Part shown: piece by piece, positions 28,920-41,926 of the stretch | Numbering within the stretch: the stretch's first letter is position 1 | Layout: each line of letters starts with the position of its first letter | From: Kluyvera intermedia | Lineage (GTDB): Bacteria; Pseudomonadota; Gammaproteobacteria; Enterobacterales; Enterobacteriaceae | DNA: 64,000 nt | Assembly (NCBI RefSeq): GCF_021440345.1 | Contig: NZ_JAKCNS010000009.1 | Span: 24,154 to 88,153 of the forward strand | Direction: 5' to 3' | Made by a program: the position numbers and the translations under genes | Notes under the pieces: model-generated | The model's input: only the letters and a program-made list of their open reading frames with translations | The model's database searches: none | Told to the model about the DNA's origin: nothing

Positions 28920-28947
28920 AAAAAAGGTGCGCCCCTAAGGGCACACC
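28920..28947 (-). terminator. malM terminator
   Basis: GGTGCGCCC (28926-28934) and GGGCACACC (28939-28947) pair, with one G-U, over a four-base loop. The minus strand continues into TTTTT. This ends the malK-lamB-malM transcript. Confidence 0.85.
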
Positions 28948-28985
28948 GAAAGGCTTCGCCTAAACATCGGCGCTGTGGGGAGAAC

Positions 28986-29924
28986 TTACCCCTTGCCTTT
29001 TACAGCGCCGATAAAGGTGGAACGAGCAGATTTGGAGCCCAGGCGTTCGGCTTCATTCATCAGCTTCAGGGCCTTGTCGATATCCCCTTTCGCCACGGCC
29101 TGTTTAATACCGTTATTGAAGTAGCTTTCCGTATCGTTGAGCATCGGCTCGGCTTTCGCCGCCGGAGCCGGAGCTGCCACCGGCGCGGCGACAGGCGCTG
29201 CGTAGGCTGGTGCAGCAGTATTACCCACGGTTACCGGTGCTGGGCCGGAGGAGCCGAACAGCGGGCCAACCAATACGCTGGAGCTGCTGTTGGTTTTCAC
29301 CTTCAGCTTCACCAGGCCATCGGTAGTGTGTTTCGCCACCGGGTCAGGAATATCCGGCACCGCGTTGCCGATACCTTTGGCATAGGCTTTGGCCGGATCC
29401 AGCAACGTAGTGGTCTGCTGGAGATCTTTAGCGGTCGTGAAGACCAGCACGTAGAGTTTTTGCTGGCCCAGCGCCGGCGTCAGGCGCATTTCACCTTCCA
29501 GACGGTCAGCGCTCATCACGCCCGGTGCCTGATAGGTAAAGTAGCTGCTTGGGAAGTAGGCCGAAGGAGTCATATTCTGGTCAAGAATCAACACATTCGG
29601 CGCAAAGACGTTAGTTTGTTTATTCACTTCGCTGGTCAGGGTCAGCGTTAGCTCGCCAATATTAGCCGGCACGCTGTAGGCGACCACTTTACCGGTAATG
29701 CCCGGGACGTTAAGCGTTTGCCCGCCCACGGCAATCTGCGTGGACTGCACTTTAGATTGATCGACCGGCGTCCAGGTAAGCTGTTGCAGGTCGCTGGTTG
29801 GGATGGTTGGCGCAGCGCTGGTATTTTGCGGCACATAGTTGACGTCGGCGAGGCTGATACCCGGGACGCTCGCCAGCAATCCAGCGGATAAGCACAGAGC
29901 AACGAGACTTTTTTTCATTTTCAT
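28986..29924 (-). CDS. malM: Maltose operon periplasmic protein MalM
   Basis: This 312-residue periplasmic protein is the last gene of the malK-lamB-malM operon. A signal peptide ends near GISLA-DVNYV. The body has LTWTPVDQSK and FAPNVLILDQNMTPS, and a Pro/Ala linker at about 235-262 precedes a C-terminal helical segment. Function is unknown; it is dispensable for maltose transport in E. coli. The linker is a little longer than in E. coli (306 residues). An alternative ATG lies at 29918. Confidence 0.95.
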   Translation of the reverse strand: MKMKKSLVALCLSAGLLASVPGISLADVNYVPQNTSAAPTIPTSDLQQLTWTPVDQSKVQSTQIAVGGQTLNVPGITGKVVAYSVPANIGELTLTLTSEVNKQTNVFAPNVLILDQNMTPSAYFPSSYFTYQAPGVMSADRLEGEMRLTPALGQQKLYVLVFTTAKDLQQTTTLLDPAKAYAKGIGNAVPDIPDPVAKHTTDGLVKLKVKTNSSSSVLVGPLFGSSGPAPVTVGNTAAPAYAAPVAAPVAAPAPAAKAEPMLNDTESYFNNGIKQAVAKGDIDKALKLMNEAERLGSKSARSTFIGAVKGKG

Positions 29925-29991
29925 TATGATGACCTCAGAAATCGTCAGTCTAGCGGTGGCCAGGCAATAGCGCGCTAAACCTTACGGAACA

Positions 29992-30009
29992 GAGGGGCTT
30001 GCGCCCCTC
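29992..30009. repeat. Hairpin between lamB and malM
   Basis: GAGGGGC-ttgc-GCCCCTC is a perfect 7-bp stem 29 bases after the lamB stop, with no T-run. It probably stabilises the upstream lamB mRNA and lowers malM expression. Confidence 0.55.
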
Positions 30010-30038
30010 GTCGGTTGTTACATCAGGCTAGTACTGAA

Positions 30039-31361
<1,323 letters not shown>

Positions 31362-31463
31362 CTATTCTATCTCCTGAGATCATTGCTTTTCTTTAACATT
31401 CCACCCGGTAACGCCTTATCGCTGGCGGTGTAAGGGCTTCGTGCTTGTTTTGTTATGGGACTC

Positions 31464-32573
31464 TTAAACGCCGGGTTCTTTATGCAGCCGACGACATGCG
31501 GTGCCATCTTCACGGAACAGATGACAACGCTCTGGCGGCAAACCGATGGCGAATGTGGCACCCTCTTCTACCAACACCACGTCGTTCTGGCGGTACACCA
31601 GGTTTTGACGAATGGCGGGGATCTGGATATGAATTTGTGTTTCGTGACCAAGCTGTTCAACAACATTCACCACGCCTTCCAGCGTCACATCGGCGATGTG
31701 GCTAGGCAGCAGGTGTTCAGGGCGGATACCCAGCGACATGTTGGTTCCCACGGTGACGTTGTTGCTCTCCACCGGTAGCCAGATTTGCTGGCGGTTTGGC
31801 AGTTCAACCTGTACCTGCTCAATGGCGGTCGCCGTGACTTTAACCGGCAGGAAGTTCATCTTCGGCGAGCCGATAAAGCCCGCGACAAAACGGTCGGCCG
31901 GATAGTGATACAGCTCCAGCGGTTTACCCACCTGCGCCACGCGACCGGCATCCAGCACCACGATTTTGTCGGCCAGGGTCATCGCTTCGACCTGGTCGTG
32001 GGTGACGTAAATCATCGTGCGACCAAGGCGTTTGTGCAGACGGGAAATTTCAATACGCATCTGAACGCGCAGTGCGGCATCCAGGTTAGAAAGCGGTTCA
32101 TCGAGCAGGAATACGCGAGGTTCTGCCACCAGCGTACGGCCAATAGCGACACGCTGACGCTGACCGCCGGAAAGGGCTTTTGGCTTACGTTCCAGCAGAT
32201 GAGCCAACTGCAAGACTTCAGCAACCTGAGTCACACGCTGGTTGATAACTTCTTTTTTGGCACCAGCCAGCTTCAGGCCAAAGGACATGTTTTCAGCGAC
32301 GGAAAGATGGGGATACAGCGCATAGGACTGGAAGACCATGCCCACGCCACGCTCGGCGGGCGGGATATCGTTCATGCGGGTTCCACCGATCATCAGATCG
32401 CCGCTGGTGATGGTTTCGAGGCCCGCGATCATACGCAGCAGGGTTGATTTACCGCAGCCCGATGGCCCGACAAACACCACGAATTCCCCTTCCTGGATAT
32501 CGAGGTTGATATCTTTCGATACCACCACATCGCCCCAGGCTTTCGTTACATTGCGTAGCTGTACGTTCGCCAT
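31464..32573 (-). CDS. malK: Maltose/maltodextrin ABC importer ATPase MalK
   Basis: This 369-residue ATPase powers MalFGK2. Walker A is GPSGCGKST (36-44), the signature is LSGGQRQR, Walker B is [13 protein letters not shown], and the C-terminal regulatory OB-like domain starts about residue 240. MalK also binds and restrains MalT and is the target of EIIA-Glc inducer exclusion. It is the first gene of the minus-strand operon, divergent from malE. Confidence 0.98.
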   Translation of the reverse strand: MANVQLRNVTKAWGDVVVSKDINLDIQEGEFVVFVGPSGCGKSTLLRMIAGLETITSGDLMIGGTRMNDIPPAERGVGMVFQSYALYPHLSVAENMSFGLKLAGAKKEVINQRVTQVAEVLQLAHLLERKPKALSGGQRQRVAIGRTLVAEPRVFLLDEPLSNLDAALRVQMRIEISRLHKRLGRTMIYVTHDQVEAMTLADKIVVLDAGRVAQVGKPLELYHYPADRFVAGFIGSPKMNFLPVKVTATAIEQVQVELPNRQQIWLPVESNNVTVGTNMSLGIRPEHLLPSHIADVTLEGVVNVVEQLGHETQIHIQIPAIRQNLVYRQNDVVLVEEGATFAIGLPPERCHLFREDGTACRRLHKEPGV

Positions 32574-32655
32574 GCCCTTCTCCCTCGTTACAACCTGTCA
32601 CCAAAAGACACAATCAAGATGGCCTGACTATGCAACAGCCATCATTTTGGTGAAT

Positions 32656-34136
<1,481 letters not shown>

Positions 34137-34146
34137 TGCTTTTATC

Positions 34147-34167
34147 CCCTCTCCCCTAGGGAGAGGG
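34147..34167. repeat. 9-bp hairpin in the malE-malF gap
   Basis: CCCTCTCCC-cta-GGGAGAGGG is a perfect stem 10 bases after malE and 33 bases before malF, with no T-run. In E. coli REP sequences at this position stabilise malE mRNA and allow much more MalE than MalF. This sequence is unrelated to the REP core but is placed to do the same job. TATCCCCTCTCCC recurs at 48613-48625 without its second arm, suggesting a dispersed element. Confidence 0.7.
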
Positions 34168-34200
34168 AGAAAAGAACAATCGTTGTAGAGGAAGATCCCC

Positions 34201-35745
34201 ATGGATGTCATTAAAAAGAAACATTGGTGGCAAAGCGACACGCTGAAATGGTCAGTGATTGGTCTGCTTGGCCTACTGGTGGCTTACCTTGTTGTTTTAA
34301 TGTATGCACAAGGGGAATATCTGTTCGCCATCATGACGCTGATTTTAAGTTCAGCGGGCCTGTATATTTTCGCCAATCGTAAAACCTACGCCTGGCGCTA
34401 TGTTTACCCAGGCGTGGCCGGGATGGGGCTGTTCGTCCTGTTCCCACTGATTTGTACTATCGCCATTGCCTTTACCAACTACAGCAGCACCAACCAGCTG
34501 ACCTTCGAACGCGCCCAGGAAGTTCTGATGGACCGTTCCTATCAGGCAGGTAAAACCTACAACTTTGGCCTGTATCCTGCGGGCGATGAGTGGCAGCTGG
34601 CCCTCACCGACGGCGAAAGCGGTAAAAACTATCTCTCCGACGCCTTTAAATTTGGCGGCGAGCAAAAACTGCAGCTCAAAGAAACCGACGCCCTGCCAAC
34701 CGGCGAACGCGCGGCATTACGCATCATCACCCAGAATCGTCAGGCGCTAAACCAGCTGACGGCGGTTCTGCCGGATGAAAGCAAAGTCACCATGAGCTCG
34801 CTGCGCCAGTTCTCTGGCACCCAGCCGCTCTATACGCTGGCCGATGATGGCCTGCTGACCAACAACCAAAGCGGCGTCAAATACCGTCCTAACGGCGATA
34901 TTGGCTACTACCAGACCATCAACGCCGACGGTAGCTGGGGCAGTGAAAAGCTGAGCCCGGGCTACACCGTCAGCATCGGCTGGGACAACTTCACCCGCGT
35001 CTTTACCGATGAAGGTATCAAGAAACCGTTCTTCGAAATCTTCGTCTGGACGGTGGTCTTCTCGGTTCTGACGGTGGTACTAACCGTGGCGGTCGGCATG
35101 ATTCTGGCCTGCGTCGTCCAGTGGGAATCGCTGAAAGGCAAAGCCATCTACCGCGTGCTGCTGATTCTGCCGTATGCCGTACCGTCGTTTATCTCGATTC
35201 TGATTTTCAAAGGGCTGTTCAACCAGAGCTTTGGTGAAATCAACATGATGCTGAGCGCGCTGTTCGGTATCAAACCGGCCTGGTTCAGCGACCCAACCAC
35301 CGCCCGTTCGATGATTGTTATCGTCAACACCTGGCTTGGCTATCCATACATGATGATCCTGTGCATGGGCCTGCTGAAAGCGATTCCGGACGACCTGTAC
35401 GAAGCATCGGCAATGGATGGCGCAGGGCCGTTCCAGAACTTCTTTAAAATTACGTTCCCGCTGTTGATTAAGCCGCTAACGCCGCTGATGATCGCCAGCT
35501 TCGCCTTTAACTTTAACAACTTCGTGCTGATTCAGCTGTTGACCAACGGTGGCCCGGATCGTCTCGGCACCACCACGCCGGCCGGCTATACCGACCTGCT
35601 GGTCAGCTACACCTACCGTATCGCCTTTGAAGGCGGCGGCGGCCAGGACTTTGGTCTGGCGGCAGCGATTGCAACGCTTATCTTCCTGCTGGTGGGGGCG
35701 CTCGCGATAGTGAACCTGAAAGCCACTCGTATGAAGTTTGATTAA
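34201..35745 (+). CDS. malF: Maltose ABC importer permease MalF
   Basis: This 514-residue inner-membrane protein has eight membrane helices and a large periplasmic P2 loop (about residues 95-275) that contacts MalE. The EAA loop is [23 protein letters not shown], which docks on MalK. It forms the translocation pore with MalG. It is followed by malG after 14 bases. Confidence 0.98.
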   Translation: MDVIKKKHWWQSDTLKWSVIGLLGLLVAYLVVLMYAQGEYLFAIMTLILSSAGLYIFANRKTYAWRYVYPGVAGMGLFVLFPLICTIAIAFTNYSSTNQLTFERAQEVLMDRSYQAGKTYNFGLYPAGDEWQLALTDGESGKNYLSDAFKFGGEQKLQLKETDALPTGERAALRIITQNRQALNQLTAVLPDESKVTMSSLRQFSGTQPLYTLADDGLLTNNQSGVKYRPNGDIGYYQTINADGSWGSEKLSPGYTVSIGWDNFTRVFTDEGIKKPFFEIFVWTVVFSVLTVVLTVAVGMILACVVQWESLKGKAIYRVLLILPYAVPSFISILIFKGLFNQSFGEINMMLSALFGIKPAWFSDPTTARSMIVIVNTWLGYPYMMILCMGLLKAIPDDLYEASAMDGAGPFQNFFKITFPLLIKPLTPLMIASFAFNFNNFVLIQLLTNGGPDRLGTTTPAGYTDLLVSYTYRIAFEGGGGQDFGLAAAIATLIFLLVGALAIVNLKATRMKFD

Positions 35746-35759
35746 GGGAGACAACGATC

Positions 35760-36650
35760 ATGGCTATGGTACAACCGAAATCTCAGAAACTGCGGCTCTT
35801 CACCACGCACCTTCTGCTACTGATTTTTATTGCGGCGATTATGTTCCCGCTGCTGATGGTTATCGCGATTTCTCTGCGTGAGGGTAACTTCGCGACGGGC
35901 AGTCTGATCCCAGAAAATATCTCCTGGGAGCACTGGAAACTGGCGCTGGGCTTCAGCGTTGAGCACGCGGATGGCCGCGTAACGCCGCCGCCGTTCCCGG
36001 TACTGCTGTGGCTGTGGAACTCGGTGAAAATCGCTGGCATCACCGCCATCGGTATCGTCACGCTTTCCACCACCTGCGCCTATGCATTTGCCCGTATGCG
36101 TTTCCCGGGGAAAGCGGCGTTGCTGAAAGGGATGCTGATTTTCCAGATGTTCCCGGCGGTCCTGTCGCTGGTTGCGCTGTACGCATTGTTTGACCGTCTG
36201 GGCCAGTACATTCCGTTTATCGGTCTGAACACCCACGGTGGGGTAATCTTCGCCTACCTCGGCGGTATTGCGCTGCACGTGTGGACGATTAAAGGTTACT
36301 TCGAAACCATTGATAACTCTCTGGAAGAAGCGGCTGCGCTGGATGGCGCAACCCCGTGGCAGGCGTTCCGCCTGGTACTGCTGCCGCTCTCCGTACCGAT
36401 TCTGGCGGTGGTGTTTATCCTGTCGTTTATCGCCGCCATTACCGAAGTACCGGTTGCATCACTGCTGCTGCGTGATGTGAACAGCTACACCCTGGCCGTA
36501 GGTATGCAGCAATATCTCAACCCACAAAACTACCTGTGGGGCGACTTTGCCGCCGCGGCAGTTCTTTCCGCCATCCCTATTACCGTGGTCTTCCTGCTCG
36601 CGCAGCGTTGGCTGGTAAACGGCCTCACGGCCGGCGGCGTGAAGGGCTAA
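35760..36650 (+). CDS. malG: Maltose ABC importer permease MalG
   Basis: This 296-residue inner-membrane partner of MalF has six helices and the EAA loop [23 protein letters not shown]. The periplasmic loop that scoops sugar from MalE is included. It is the last gene of malEFG. E. coli has xylE downstream; it is absent here. Confidence 0.98.
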   Translation: MAMVQPKSQKLRLFTTHLLLLIFIAAIMFPLLMVIAISLREGNFATGSLIPENISWEHWKLALGFSVEHADGRVTPPPFPVLLWLWNSVKIAGITAIGIVTLSTTCAYAFARMRFPGKAALLKGMLIFQMFPAVLSLVALYALFDRLGQYIPFIGLNTHGGVIFAYLGGIALHVWTIKGYFETIDNSLEEAAALDGATPWQAFRLVLLPLSVPILAVVFILSFIAAITEVPVASLLLRDVNSYTLAVGMQQYLNPQNYLWGDFAAAAVLSAIPITVVFLLAQRWLVNGLTAGGVKG

Positions 36651-36714
36651 GTTTCATCGTTAAATGCCACTGTTATCATCCTCAACTTGCAAGAACCCTA
36701 ACTTGTGACTGTTT

Positions 36715-36740
36715 GGCGCTCTCCGGAGCGCCCTTTTTTT
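36715..36740 (+). terminator. malEFG terminator
   Basis: GGCGCTC-tccg-GAGCGCC followed by C and a 7-base T-run, 65 bases after malG. Confidence 0.93.
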
Positions 36741-36759
36741 CGAGTGCCTCCGAGAAAAT

Positions 36760-37170
36760 TTACTCTCGCTTTAAGCGCTTCGAATTACACAACCACAGCG
36801 TAATCACCAGCAGCAAAATCGCGGCAGAGTAAATCAGCACATCCATCGGTGACTTATGATCGACAATAATCAGCCGCACTATCGCCGTAATACCGATATA
36901 GACAAAGTAACGTAGGGGGAAGTGAAAGCCTGACTGAAAGTACTTCACAATCAGCGCGATAAACTCGAAATAGAGAAAGTAGACCACCAGCCCTTCCACC
37001 AGCTCATACTTGCTGGTGCTTTCCGGCGCGAACAGCACGTCCGCCAGATGCAGTGTCTCTTTACCGAGAAAAACCACCAGGATCAGGCCAAGACTGAGCA
37101 AACCTAAATTCAACACGGTCTGCAGAATGGTGGAGATAAACTCTACGCGTGGACGAGATAGCGACGTCAT
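36760..37170 (-). CDS. psiE: Phosphate-starvation-inducible protein PsiE
   Basis: This 136-residue inner-membrane protein has four predicted helices and the family segment [24 protein letters not shown]. The function is unknown; in E. coli it is induced by phosphate starvation and repressed by cAMP-CRP. The ATG at 37170 ([11 protein letters not shown]) has AGAGGTG upstream; a GTG three codons earlier is not needed. I did not recognise a Pho box. Confidence 0.95.
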   Translation of the reverse strand: MTSLSRPRVEFISTILQTVLNLGLLSLGLILVVFLGKETLHLADVLFAPESTSKYELVEGLVVYFLYFEFIALIVKYFQSGFHFPLRYFVYIGITAIVRLIIVDHKSPMDVLIYSAAILLLVITLWLCNSKRLKRE

Positions 37171-37217
37171 AGCTAACACCTCTTTCGCTGGGCCGAGATC
37201 TTTGTATAGCGCAAAAA

Positions 37218-37233
37218 TGTGATCCAGATCTAG
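37218..37233. promoter_or_regulatory. Possible CRP site upstream of psiE
   Basis: TGTGATCCAGATCTAG has one perfect CRP half-site. It lies about 15-20 bases upstream of a TATACA -10-like element (37203-37208, minus strand), a position that would repress, agreeing with CRP repression of E. coli psiE. Confidence 0.45.
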
Positions 37234-37373
37234 TTTTTTATCGTGCCGGAATCATGACCAATCTCAACAGCGCGGCAACTCTGCGCTTGCGCACATTATT
37301 TCCCGGCAAATTACCGAATCTCACCGCGGGCTGGCACAATTACCGCTGACTTTGTGCTTTGAAGGTACGAGAC

Positions 37374-37883
37374 ATGCTCCATATTCGCCGCGCAACCCCC
37401 GACGATATTCCGTTGTTACAACACATGGCTATCACCAGCTACCGCCACCATTTCGCGCATTTGTGGAAAAATCCCGATGAGCTGGCGCATTTTTTGACCG
37501 AAGAATATGGCGAAGCGGCCCTGCAACGCTCGCTATCCGACACCCGCTGCGTCTGGCTCATTGCCTGTGCCGGGGCGCCGATTGGTTTTGCGAAGTACAC
37601 GCGACAACAGCGAATTGAGCCAGAGAATATTGTCGGCACCTTGCTGCATAAGCTGTATCTCATGCCGGGCGAGACGGGGAAAAACTACGGTGAGCAGATT
37701 TTTGCCGAGGTCAGTCAACAGGCCAAAGCGCAGGAAGAAACGCATCTTTGGCTGGAAGTCCTGGCCGATAACCCTCACGCCCGCCGCTTTTATCAGCGCC
37801 TGGGTATGGAGCACGTTAAGGACATCACCTTCACCACCGCCACGCAAACCAGTACCTTGAACATACTGGCCAAACTGCTTTGA
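37374..37883 (+). CDS. GNAT-family N-acetyltransferase
   Basis: This 169-residue acetyltransferase of the GCN5-related fold begins MLHIRRATPDDIPLLQHM. The acetyl-CoA-binding region is LYLMPGETGKNYGEQIF (about 93-109), a somewhat relaxed version of the usual Q/RxxGxG/A loop, followed by LWLEVLADNPHARRFYQRLGM, the typical motif B. The ATG at 37374 has GAAGG upstream; an upstream TTG in frame is less likely. It is 9 bases before a hexapeptide acyltransferase gene and probably in an operon with it. Substrate unknown. No E. coli counterpart at this locus. Confidence 0.85.
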   Translation: MLHIRRATPDDIPLLQHMAITSYRHHFAHLWKNPDELAHFLTEEYGEAALQRSLSDTRCVWLIACAGAPIGFAKYTRQQRIEPENIVGTLLHKLYLMPGETGKNYGEQIFAEVSQQAKAQEETHLWLEVLADNPHARRFYQRLGMEHVKDITFTTATQTSTLNILAKLL

Positions 37884-37892
37884 GAGGACAGG

Positions 37893-38348
37893 ATGAACGC
37901 TTTTCGTCAGGCCGCGATTCGCAACGTTACCCGCGGTAATAATATCGTTATCTACGAGCCGAGCAATCTCTACGACTGCACGCTGGGCAACAACGTGTTT
38001 GTCGGGCCCTTCGTAGAAATTCAGGGCAACAGCTGGATTGGCGACAACAGCAAAATCCAGTCGCACACCTTTATCTGTGAATACGTCACTATCGGTAGCC
38101 ACTGCTTTATTGGTCACGGCGTGATGTTCGCGAACGATATGTTTCGCGAGGGGAAGCCCGATGCCGACCGCGATAACTGGGGGCGGATTACCCTGGGGGA
38201 TAATGTCTCCATCGGCAGCGGGGCCACGATTCTGTCGGTATCGATTTGCGACGGCGTGGTGATTGGCGCAGGCAGCGTTGTGACCCGCTCGATAACGGAA
38301 AAAGGGGTTTATGCCGGCAACCCGGCACGCCTGCTGCGCCGTTTATAG
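37893..38348 (+). CDS. Left-handed beta-helix acyltransferase (hexapeptide repeat)
   Basis: This 151-residue protein consists of hexapeptide turns such as IGDNSKIQSH, IGSHCFIGHG, LGDNVSIGSG and IGAGSVVTRS, ending YAGNPARLLRRL. That ending and the NDMFRE segment resemble the WlbB/FdtC-type sugar N-acetyltransferases of surface polysaccharide synthesis. The putative catalytic His is in IGHGVMFAND. It would act on a nucleotide-linked amino sugar, but no polysaccharide cluster is nearby. It follows the GNAT gene with GAGGACAGG as ribosome site. Confidence 0.82.
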   Translation: MNAFRQAAIRNVTRGNNIVIYEPSNLYDCTLGNNVFVGPFVEIQGNSWIGDNSKIQSHTFICEYVTIGSHCFIGHGVMFANDMFREGKPDADRDNWGRITLGDNVSIGSGATILSVSICDGVVIGAGSVVTRSITEKGVYAGNPARLLRRL

Positions 38349-38360
38349 CCAAGCTGATTA

Positions 38361-38383
38361 CCGATAGCCGGGTCAGCTATCGG
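38361..38383. terminator. Hairpin between the acyltransferase gene and yjbH
   Basis: CCGATAGC-cgggtca-GCTATCGG is a perfect 8-bp stem, extended by GATT/AATC on the outside, between convergent genes. There is no long T-run, so it is a weak or Rho-assisted terminator candidate for both. Confidence 0.55.
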
Positions 38384-38393
38384 CAATCACCCG

Positions 38394-40490
38394 CTAGCGG
38401 AAGTTCTGGCTCTTATCGCCGGTCATGCTGTAGAGCTCAAACTTACGTCCCAGCATCTGCCCGCCGTCGCGCGTCAGCGGCGTCCAGCCGACGGAAGCCC
38501 GGCTGCGGGTTGGGCCGGAGGTGAAGAGATCCATCGGGATATTGACATACACCCCTTTGGTGAACTCCCCTTCTCCGTACTCGTCCGCCGACACGTTGGT
38601 AATTGTGGCGTAGGCTCCCACGATGATACCGCTGTCAAAGTGCTTCGAAATGTCCAGGGTGCCGCCTTTATCGCCTGCCAGATACTGCCCGACGCTGGCT
38701 TTCACCAGCACGTCCTGGGCAAACGACGGCGTCCAGTACGCAGTGAGATGCCCGGTTTTGACGCTGTAATCGGTGAACTTCATCATGTCCTGCGCGCTGC
38801 GCCAATCACGCTGCTTCACGTAGTTGGCATTCAGGCCAAAGGCCCAGTTGCTGTCGACCGGACGGTAAAGCACTTCCGCTCCTGCGCCGCCGTACATGGT
38901 TTCCAGATAGCCGCCGTAAACCTGGCCGTAGAAATCATTCCCCAGATACTGGAAGTAGTTGGCCTGCAGGTTATTCACATAGACATCGTTCTCAACGTAT
39001 TCACGAATGTGCGTACGCACGCGCGGCAGCGCCGAGTCCTTCGGCGGATTGGTGTAGTTAAACTTATCGTAGTTGTTGGCGATATTGGCGAACACGCTGC
39101 CGCTGGTCAGCAGGTGGTCCGTAACCCACCAATCCGCGGTGCCCATCACGCCGACCTGATACATGTAGAAGCTTTCCGGACCACCGATAGACTGGCTCAG
39201 CACCGGATCAAGATGGAAATCGAAGCGCGATTTATCGATATACCAGCCCTGCTCGGTTTTCTCCGGCATTACCGGCGCCATGCGTTTATGCACCAGCGGC
39301 GTTTCCTGGCCTAGCGGCTCACCTTCCAGATGACGTTTAAGGCTAGCCACATCCGTTTCGGTAGTCACTTCCGGCAGGTTAAGACGGGTTTCGGTAATAC
39401 GGATCGTGCGGATCCCATCGGGAAGATCGTTCATGACGATCCGATTGGCGCGTTCGATCCCTTCACGAGAGTCGCGGTACTTCACCTGCTCGCCGGTTAC
39501 GTACAGCGTATCGCCTTTCACCTGCATGTTCGGCGCGGCAAATCCGGCGTTATACTTCAGCATGGTCAGCTGATTTGCCACCACCGAGTGCTGCAGGATC
39601 GCGTCCTGCGGCTGCGGGCGGTAAGTTGGCCGCGCGTTGTCGTTATAGGACGGGCGCAGATCGTTAAAATTAGTGCGCAGGGTAAAACCAAACATCACGG
39701 TGTTACCGCGCTCGTAGCTAAGGTTCACGTCGGCCCAGTCGGTGACGCGATAAATGGCGCCGACGTTAAACTTGCTCTTTTGCTCAATCTTGCCGGCAAA
39801 GTCCTGCTGATAGTTGTTGCCCTCATATTCCAGCTTCAGACGCAGCGGCTGCCACGGCGTCTGGTATTCAATACCGCCGAACCACGCCGCGGGGCCGTGG
39901 AACATTTGGCTACCATCGACCGAACCCGCTTTGCGATAGCTGTTATCGCGGTAGCAGTATTTATCACTGTACGAACAGAACGGGCTGGTGGCGTTACCGC
40001 TGGTCCCCAGATAACCCCAGCCTAAACCGAGGGAGAAATCGAACGGCCCCCAGGCTTTACTGGCGACGACATATTCCGAGTCAAACAGCCCGGTACCGCC
40101 GATATCACGCGCCCCCACCGCCACCTGCGGCAGCCAGTAGCTCTCCTCCCACAGCCGCAGCTTCACGTCGAAGGCTTTATCTTTGTAGGTCTGCGAGCCA
40201 GAAAATGACTCCACGCTGCTGTAATTTTTGGTACGCACGTCGGTGTAGCGCAGGGTGGTTTCCAGCCACGGGAACAGCTGGGCCGAAGCGGAGTAATAGC
40301 GGTACTGGTCATTATTGCGATAGTTGGCGCTGAACTCGCCCTCGCGCGCCATACGCGCCGTTGGGGTTTGCAGCAGGCCGACGCCGCCGAAATCCGACTG
40401 CGACGGGCCGATTGGCGCCGGATAGGTTTCTGCATGGCAGGCCGCGCTCACCGACAGGGCGAGCAGGCTATACAGACAGGTTTTTTTCAT
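38394..40490 (-). CDS. yjbH: YjbH-family outer-membrane lipoprotein/exopolysaccharide protein
   Basis: This 698-residue protein of the GfcD/YjbH family has a signal peptide (CHA-ETYPAP region) and a very beta-rich body. [25 protein letters not shown] near the mature start is the family motif. It ends in DKSQNFR rather than a lone aromatic. It probably forms an outer-membrane barrel for polysaccharide export. It is the last gene of yjbEFGH and overlaps yjbG by one base (TAATG), so the two are translationally coupled. Confidence 0.93.
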   Translation of the reverse strand: MKKTCLYSLLALSVSAACHAETYPAPIGPSQSDFGGVGLLQTPTARMAREGEFSANYRNNDQYRYYSASAQLFPWLETTLRYTDVRTKNYSSVESFSGSQTYKDKAFDVKLRLWEESYWLPQVAVGARDIGGTGLFDSEYVVASKAWGPFDFSLGLGWGYLGTSGNATSPFCSYSDKYCYRDNSYRKAGSVDGSQMFHGPAAWFGGIEYQTPWQPLRLKLEYEGNNYQQDFAGKIEQKSKFNVGAIYRVTDWADVNLSYERGNTVMFGFTLRTNFNDLRPSYNDNARPTYRPQPQDAILQHSVVANQLTMLKYNAGFAAPNMQVKGDTLYVTGEQVKYRDSREGIERANRIVMNDLPDGIRTIRITETRLNLPEVTTETDVASLKRHLEGEPLGQETPLVHKRMAPVMPEKTEQGWYIDKSRFDFHLDPVLSQSIGGPESFYMYQVGVMGTADWWVTDHLLTSGSVFANIANNYDKFNYTNPPKDSALPRVRTHIREYVENDVYVNNLQANYFQYLGNDFYGQVYGGYLETMYGGAGAEVLYRPVDSNWAFGLNANYVKQRDWRSAQDMMKFTDYSVKTGHLTAYWTPSFAQDVLVKASVGQYLAGDKGGTLDISKHFDSGIIVGAYATITNVSADEYGEGEFTKGVYVNIPMDLFTSGPTRSRASVGWTPLTRDGGQMLGRKFELYSMTGDKSQNFR

Positions 40491-41230
40491 TATTCAGGTC
40501 TCCGCTGCGACAAGGAGCGAAGAATGGCGGCGTTGAGCGTCTCATACTTATTCGTCCACAATGAGTCAGCAAAGCCGACAAAAAGGATGCTGCCGGGCAT
40601 GGGTTCGATATGACGTTTATTCCAGTAGGCCACCGGTGCTTTCTGCGTGCGTCCATCCGGGTAAATCACCCAGGCGTAGCTGCGGTCCGCACCGCTGAGC
40701 AGGTTTATATCTTCAAGATATCCCGCGGCATCTTTTCCCGGGGTAAACGCGATATTCCCCGGTTTATCCACCAGCCCGACCAGCGTAATCGTCGAGGGCT
40801 CACGCCCAAGCCAAAGGGTGTATTTCCCCTGCAGCGGCGGGTTATTTTGGCTGTGGACACGTACGGTATCCGGGTCAAGCGGCACCATTAAACGCCCGGT
40901 GACCGGTATCGCCTGCAGCTGATTGCGCAGTGCGTTGATGGCCGCAGCCGCGCTATCACCTTCATCCGCCGCCAGCGCGCTTAGCTGTGCCAGCAAGGCC
41001 TGATGTTCGCGCGTGGCCTGTTCCGTGGCCTGCGGAGTGGCGATAACCGCACCGGGCCACCAGCTTCCCGCCAGCCGTGGCTGCCCGACTAAATCCACCA
41101 GCCGCTCGGCGTTTGTTAGCGTTAGCGGTTTCGCCACGCCCGCCTGATGAACCTCAACGGTGCCTGCGGCCAGAACGGAGGCAGAAGAAAGAAGACTGAC
41201 GATAGCGGCAGCAATAAGCGTTTTTTTCAT
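40490..41230 (-). CDS. yjbG: YjbG polysaccharide-export-associated protein
   Basis: This 246-residue periplasmic protein of the GfcC/YjbG family has a signal peptide ending near LAAGTV. The C-terminal region [23 protein letters not shown] is a SLBB-like segment, and [19 protein letters not shown] is family-typical. It is coupled at both ends: it overlaps yjbF by ATGA and yjbH by TAATG. The role is inferred from the GfcBCDE capsule operon paralogues. Confidence 0.93.
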   Translation of the reverse strand: MKKTLIAAAIVSLLSSASVLAAGTVEVHQAGVAKPLTLTNAERLVDLVGQPRLAGSWWPGAVIATPQATEQATREHQALLAQLSALAADEGDSAAAAINALRNQLQAIPVTGRLMVPLDPDTVRVHSQNNPPLQGKYTLWLGREPSTITLVGLVDKPGNIAFTPGKDAAGYLEDINLLSGADRSYAWVIYPDGRTQKAPVAYWNKRHIEPMPGSILFVGFADSLWTNKYETLNAAILRSLSQRRPE

Positions 41231-41865
41231 GATTTTGCCGCCTTGATAAGCGTGGTGTTCACCGGGAAAGTACCCGCCCCCAGATACTGCTGCGATTGGC
41301 GGATCTGCCCTTCGCTATCCACCCAATAGCGGTTACGCCAGTGGGCTTCGGAAGTGCTGACTTCTTCCTCCAGAATGCGCACCGCCGTTTGCGTGCCCGC
41401 CATGGTCATCGTATCGCTACCGTCCCAGCGGAAGGTGGATATTGCCGTGGCGTAGCGAACCTGCTGGTGCTCGGTCCAGCCCATCGTCCGCGTCCAGGTC
41501 GCGCCGTCGGTAATCTGATTTGCATGGCTCAAAGGATCGTTATCGAGGTTATTCACCGTCAACAGGTTGTCACCCTTGAGCTGTGTTTTCACCAGACGCC
41601 CGTGCTGAGTCACCAGCATCGCCCGGTCCTGGGTCAGCCATTTTTGTTGGCCGTTTTCCGAGAACGCCAGCACCACAAAAATCTGCGGTCCACCGTTGAG
41701 CTGCATATATTGGCTGGCATACGGCATATTCTGGATATCGTCGTCGGTCAGCTGTACGCCCGGCGAACCCCAAATGCTCTCCCAGAACGAGTGCCCCAGC
41801 CCCTTGGTGCTGGGTGAACACGCCTGAAGCAACAGGCAAAAAAGAGGGATAAAAAGTCGCTTCAC
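41227..41865 (-). CDS. yjbF: YjbF lipoprotein
   Basis: This 212-residue lipoprotein of the GfcB/YjbF family has lipobox LLQAC after a short hydrophobic signal. The body includes DDIQNMPYASQYMQLNGGPQ and RTMGWTEHQQVRYA. The start is GTG at 41865 (VKRLFIPLF), which gives the E. coli length; an upstream ATG adds an odd Trp/Arg stretch. It is translated from the yjbEFGH mRNA, downstream of the hairpin at 41887-41908. Confidence 0.92.
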   Translation of the reverse strand: MKRLFIPLFCLLLQACSPSTKGLGHSFWESIWGSPGVQLTDDDIQNMPYASQYMQLNGGPQIFVVLAFSENGQQKWLTQDRAMLVTQHGRLVKTQLKGDNLLTVNNLDNDPLSHANQITDGATWTRTMGWTEHQQVRYATAISTFRWDGSDTMTMAGTQTAVRILEEEVSTSEAHWRNRYWVDSEGQIRQSQQYLGAGTFPVNTTLIKAAKS

Positions 41866-41886
41866 GGCGCATCTCCAGGGGCGAAA

Positions 41887-41908
41887 TAACCACACCGAAG
41901 TGTGGTTA
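41887..41908 (-). terminator. Attenuator-like hairpin between yjbE and yjbF
   Basis: TAACCACAC-cgaa-GTGTGGTTA is a perfect 9-bp stem with a tetraloop, 18 bases after the yjbE stop. On the minus strand it runs into TTATTTCG, a poor T-run. It is likely a partial terminator or mRNA processing barrier, giving more yjbE than yjbFGH. Confidence 0.65.
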
Positions 41909-41926
41909 GAATTAACGTACCTTTAA

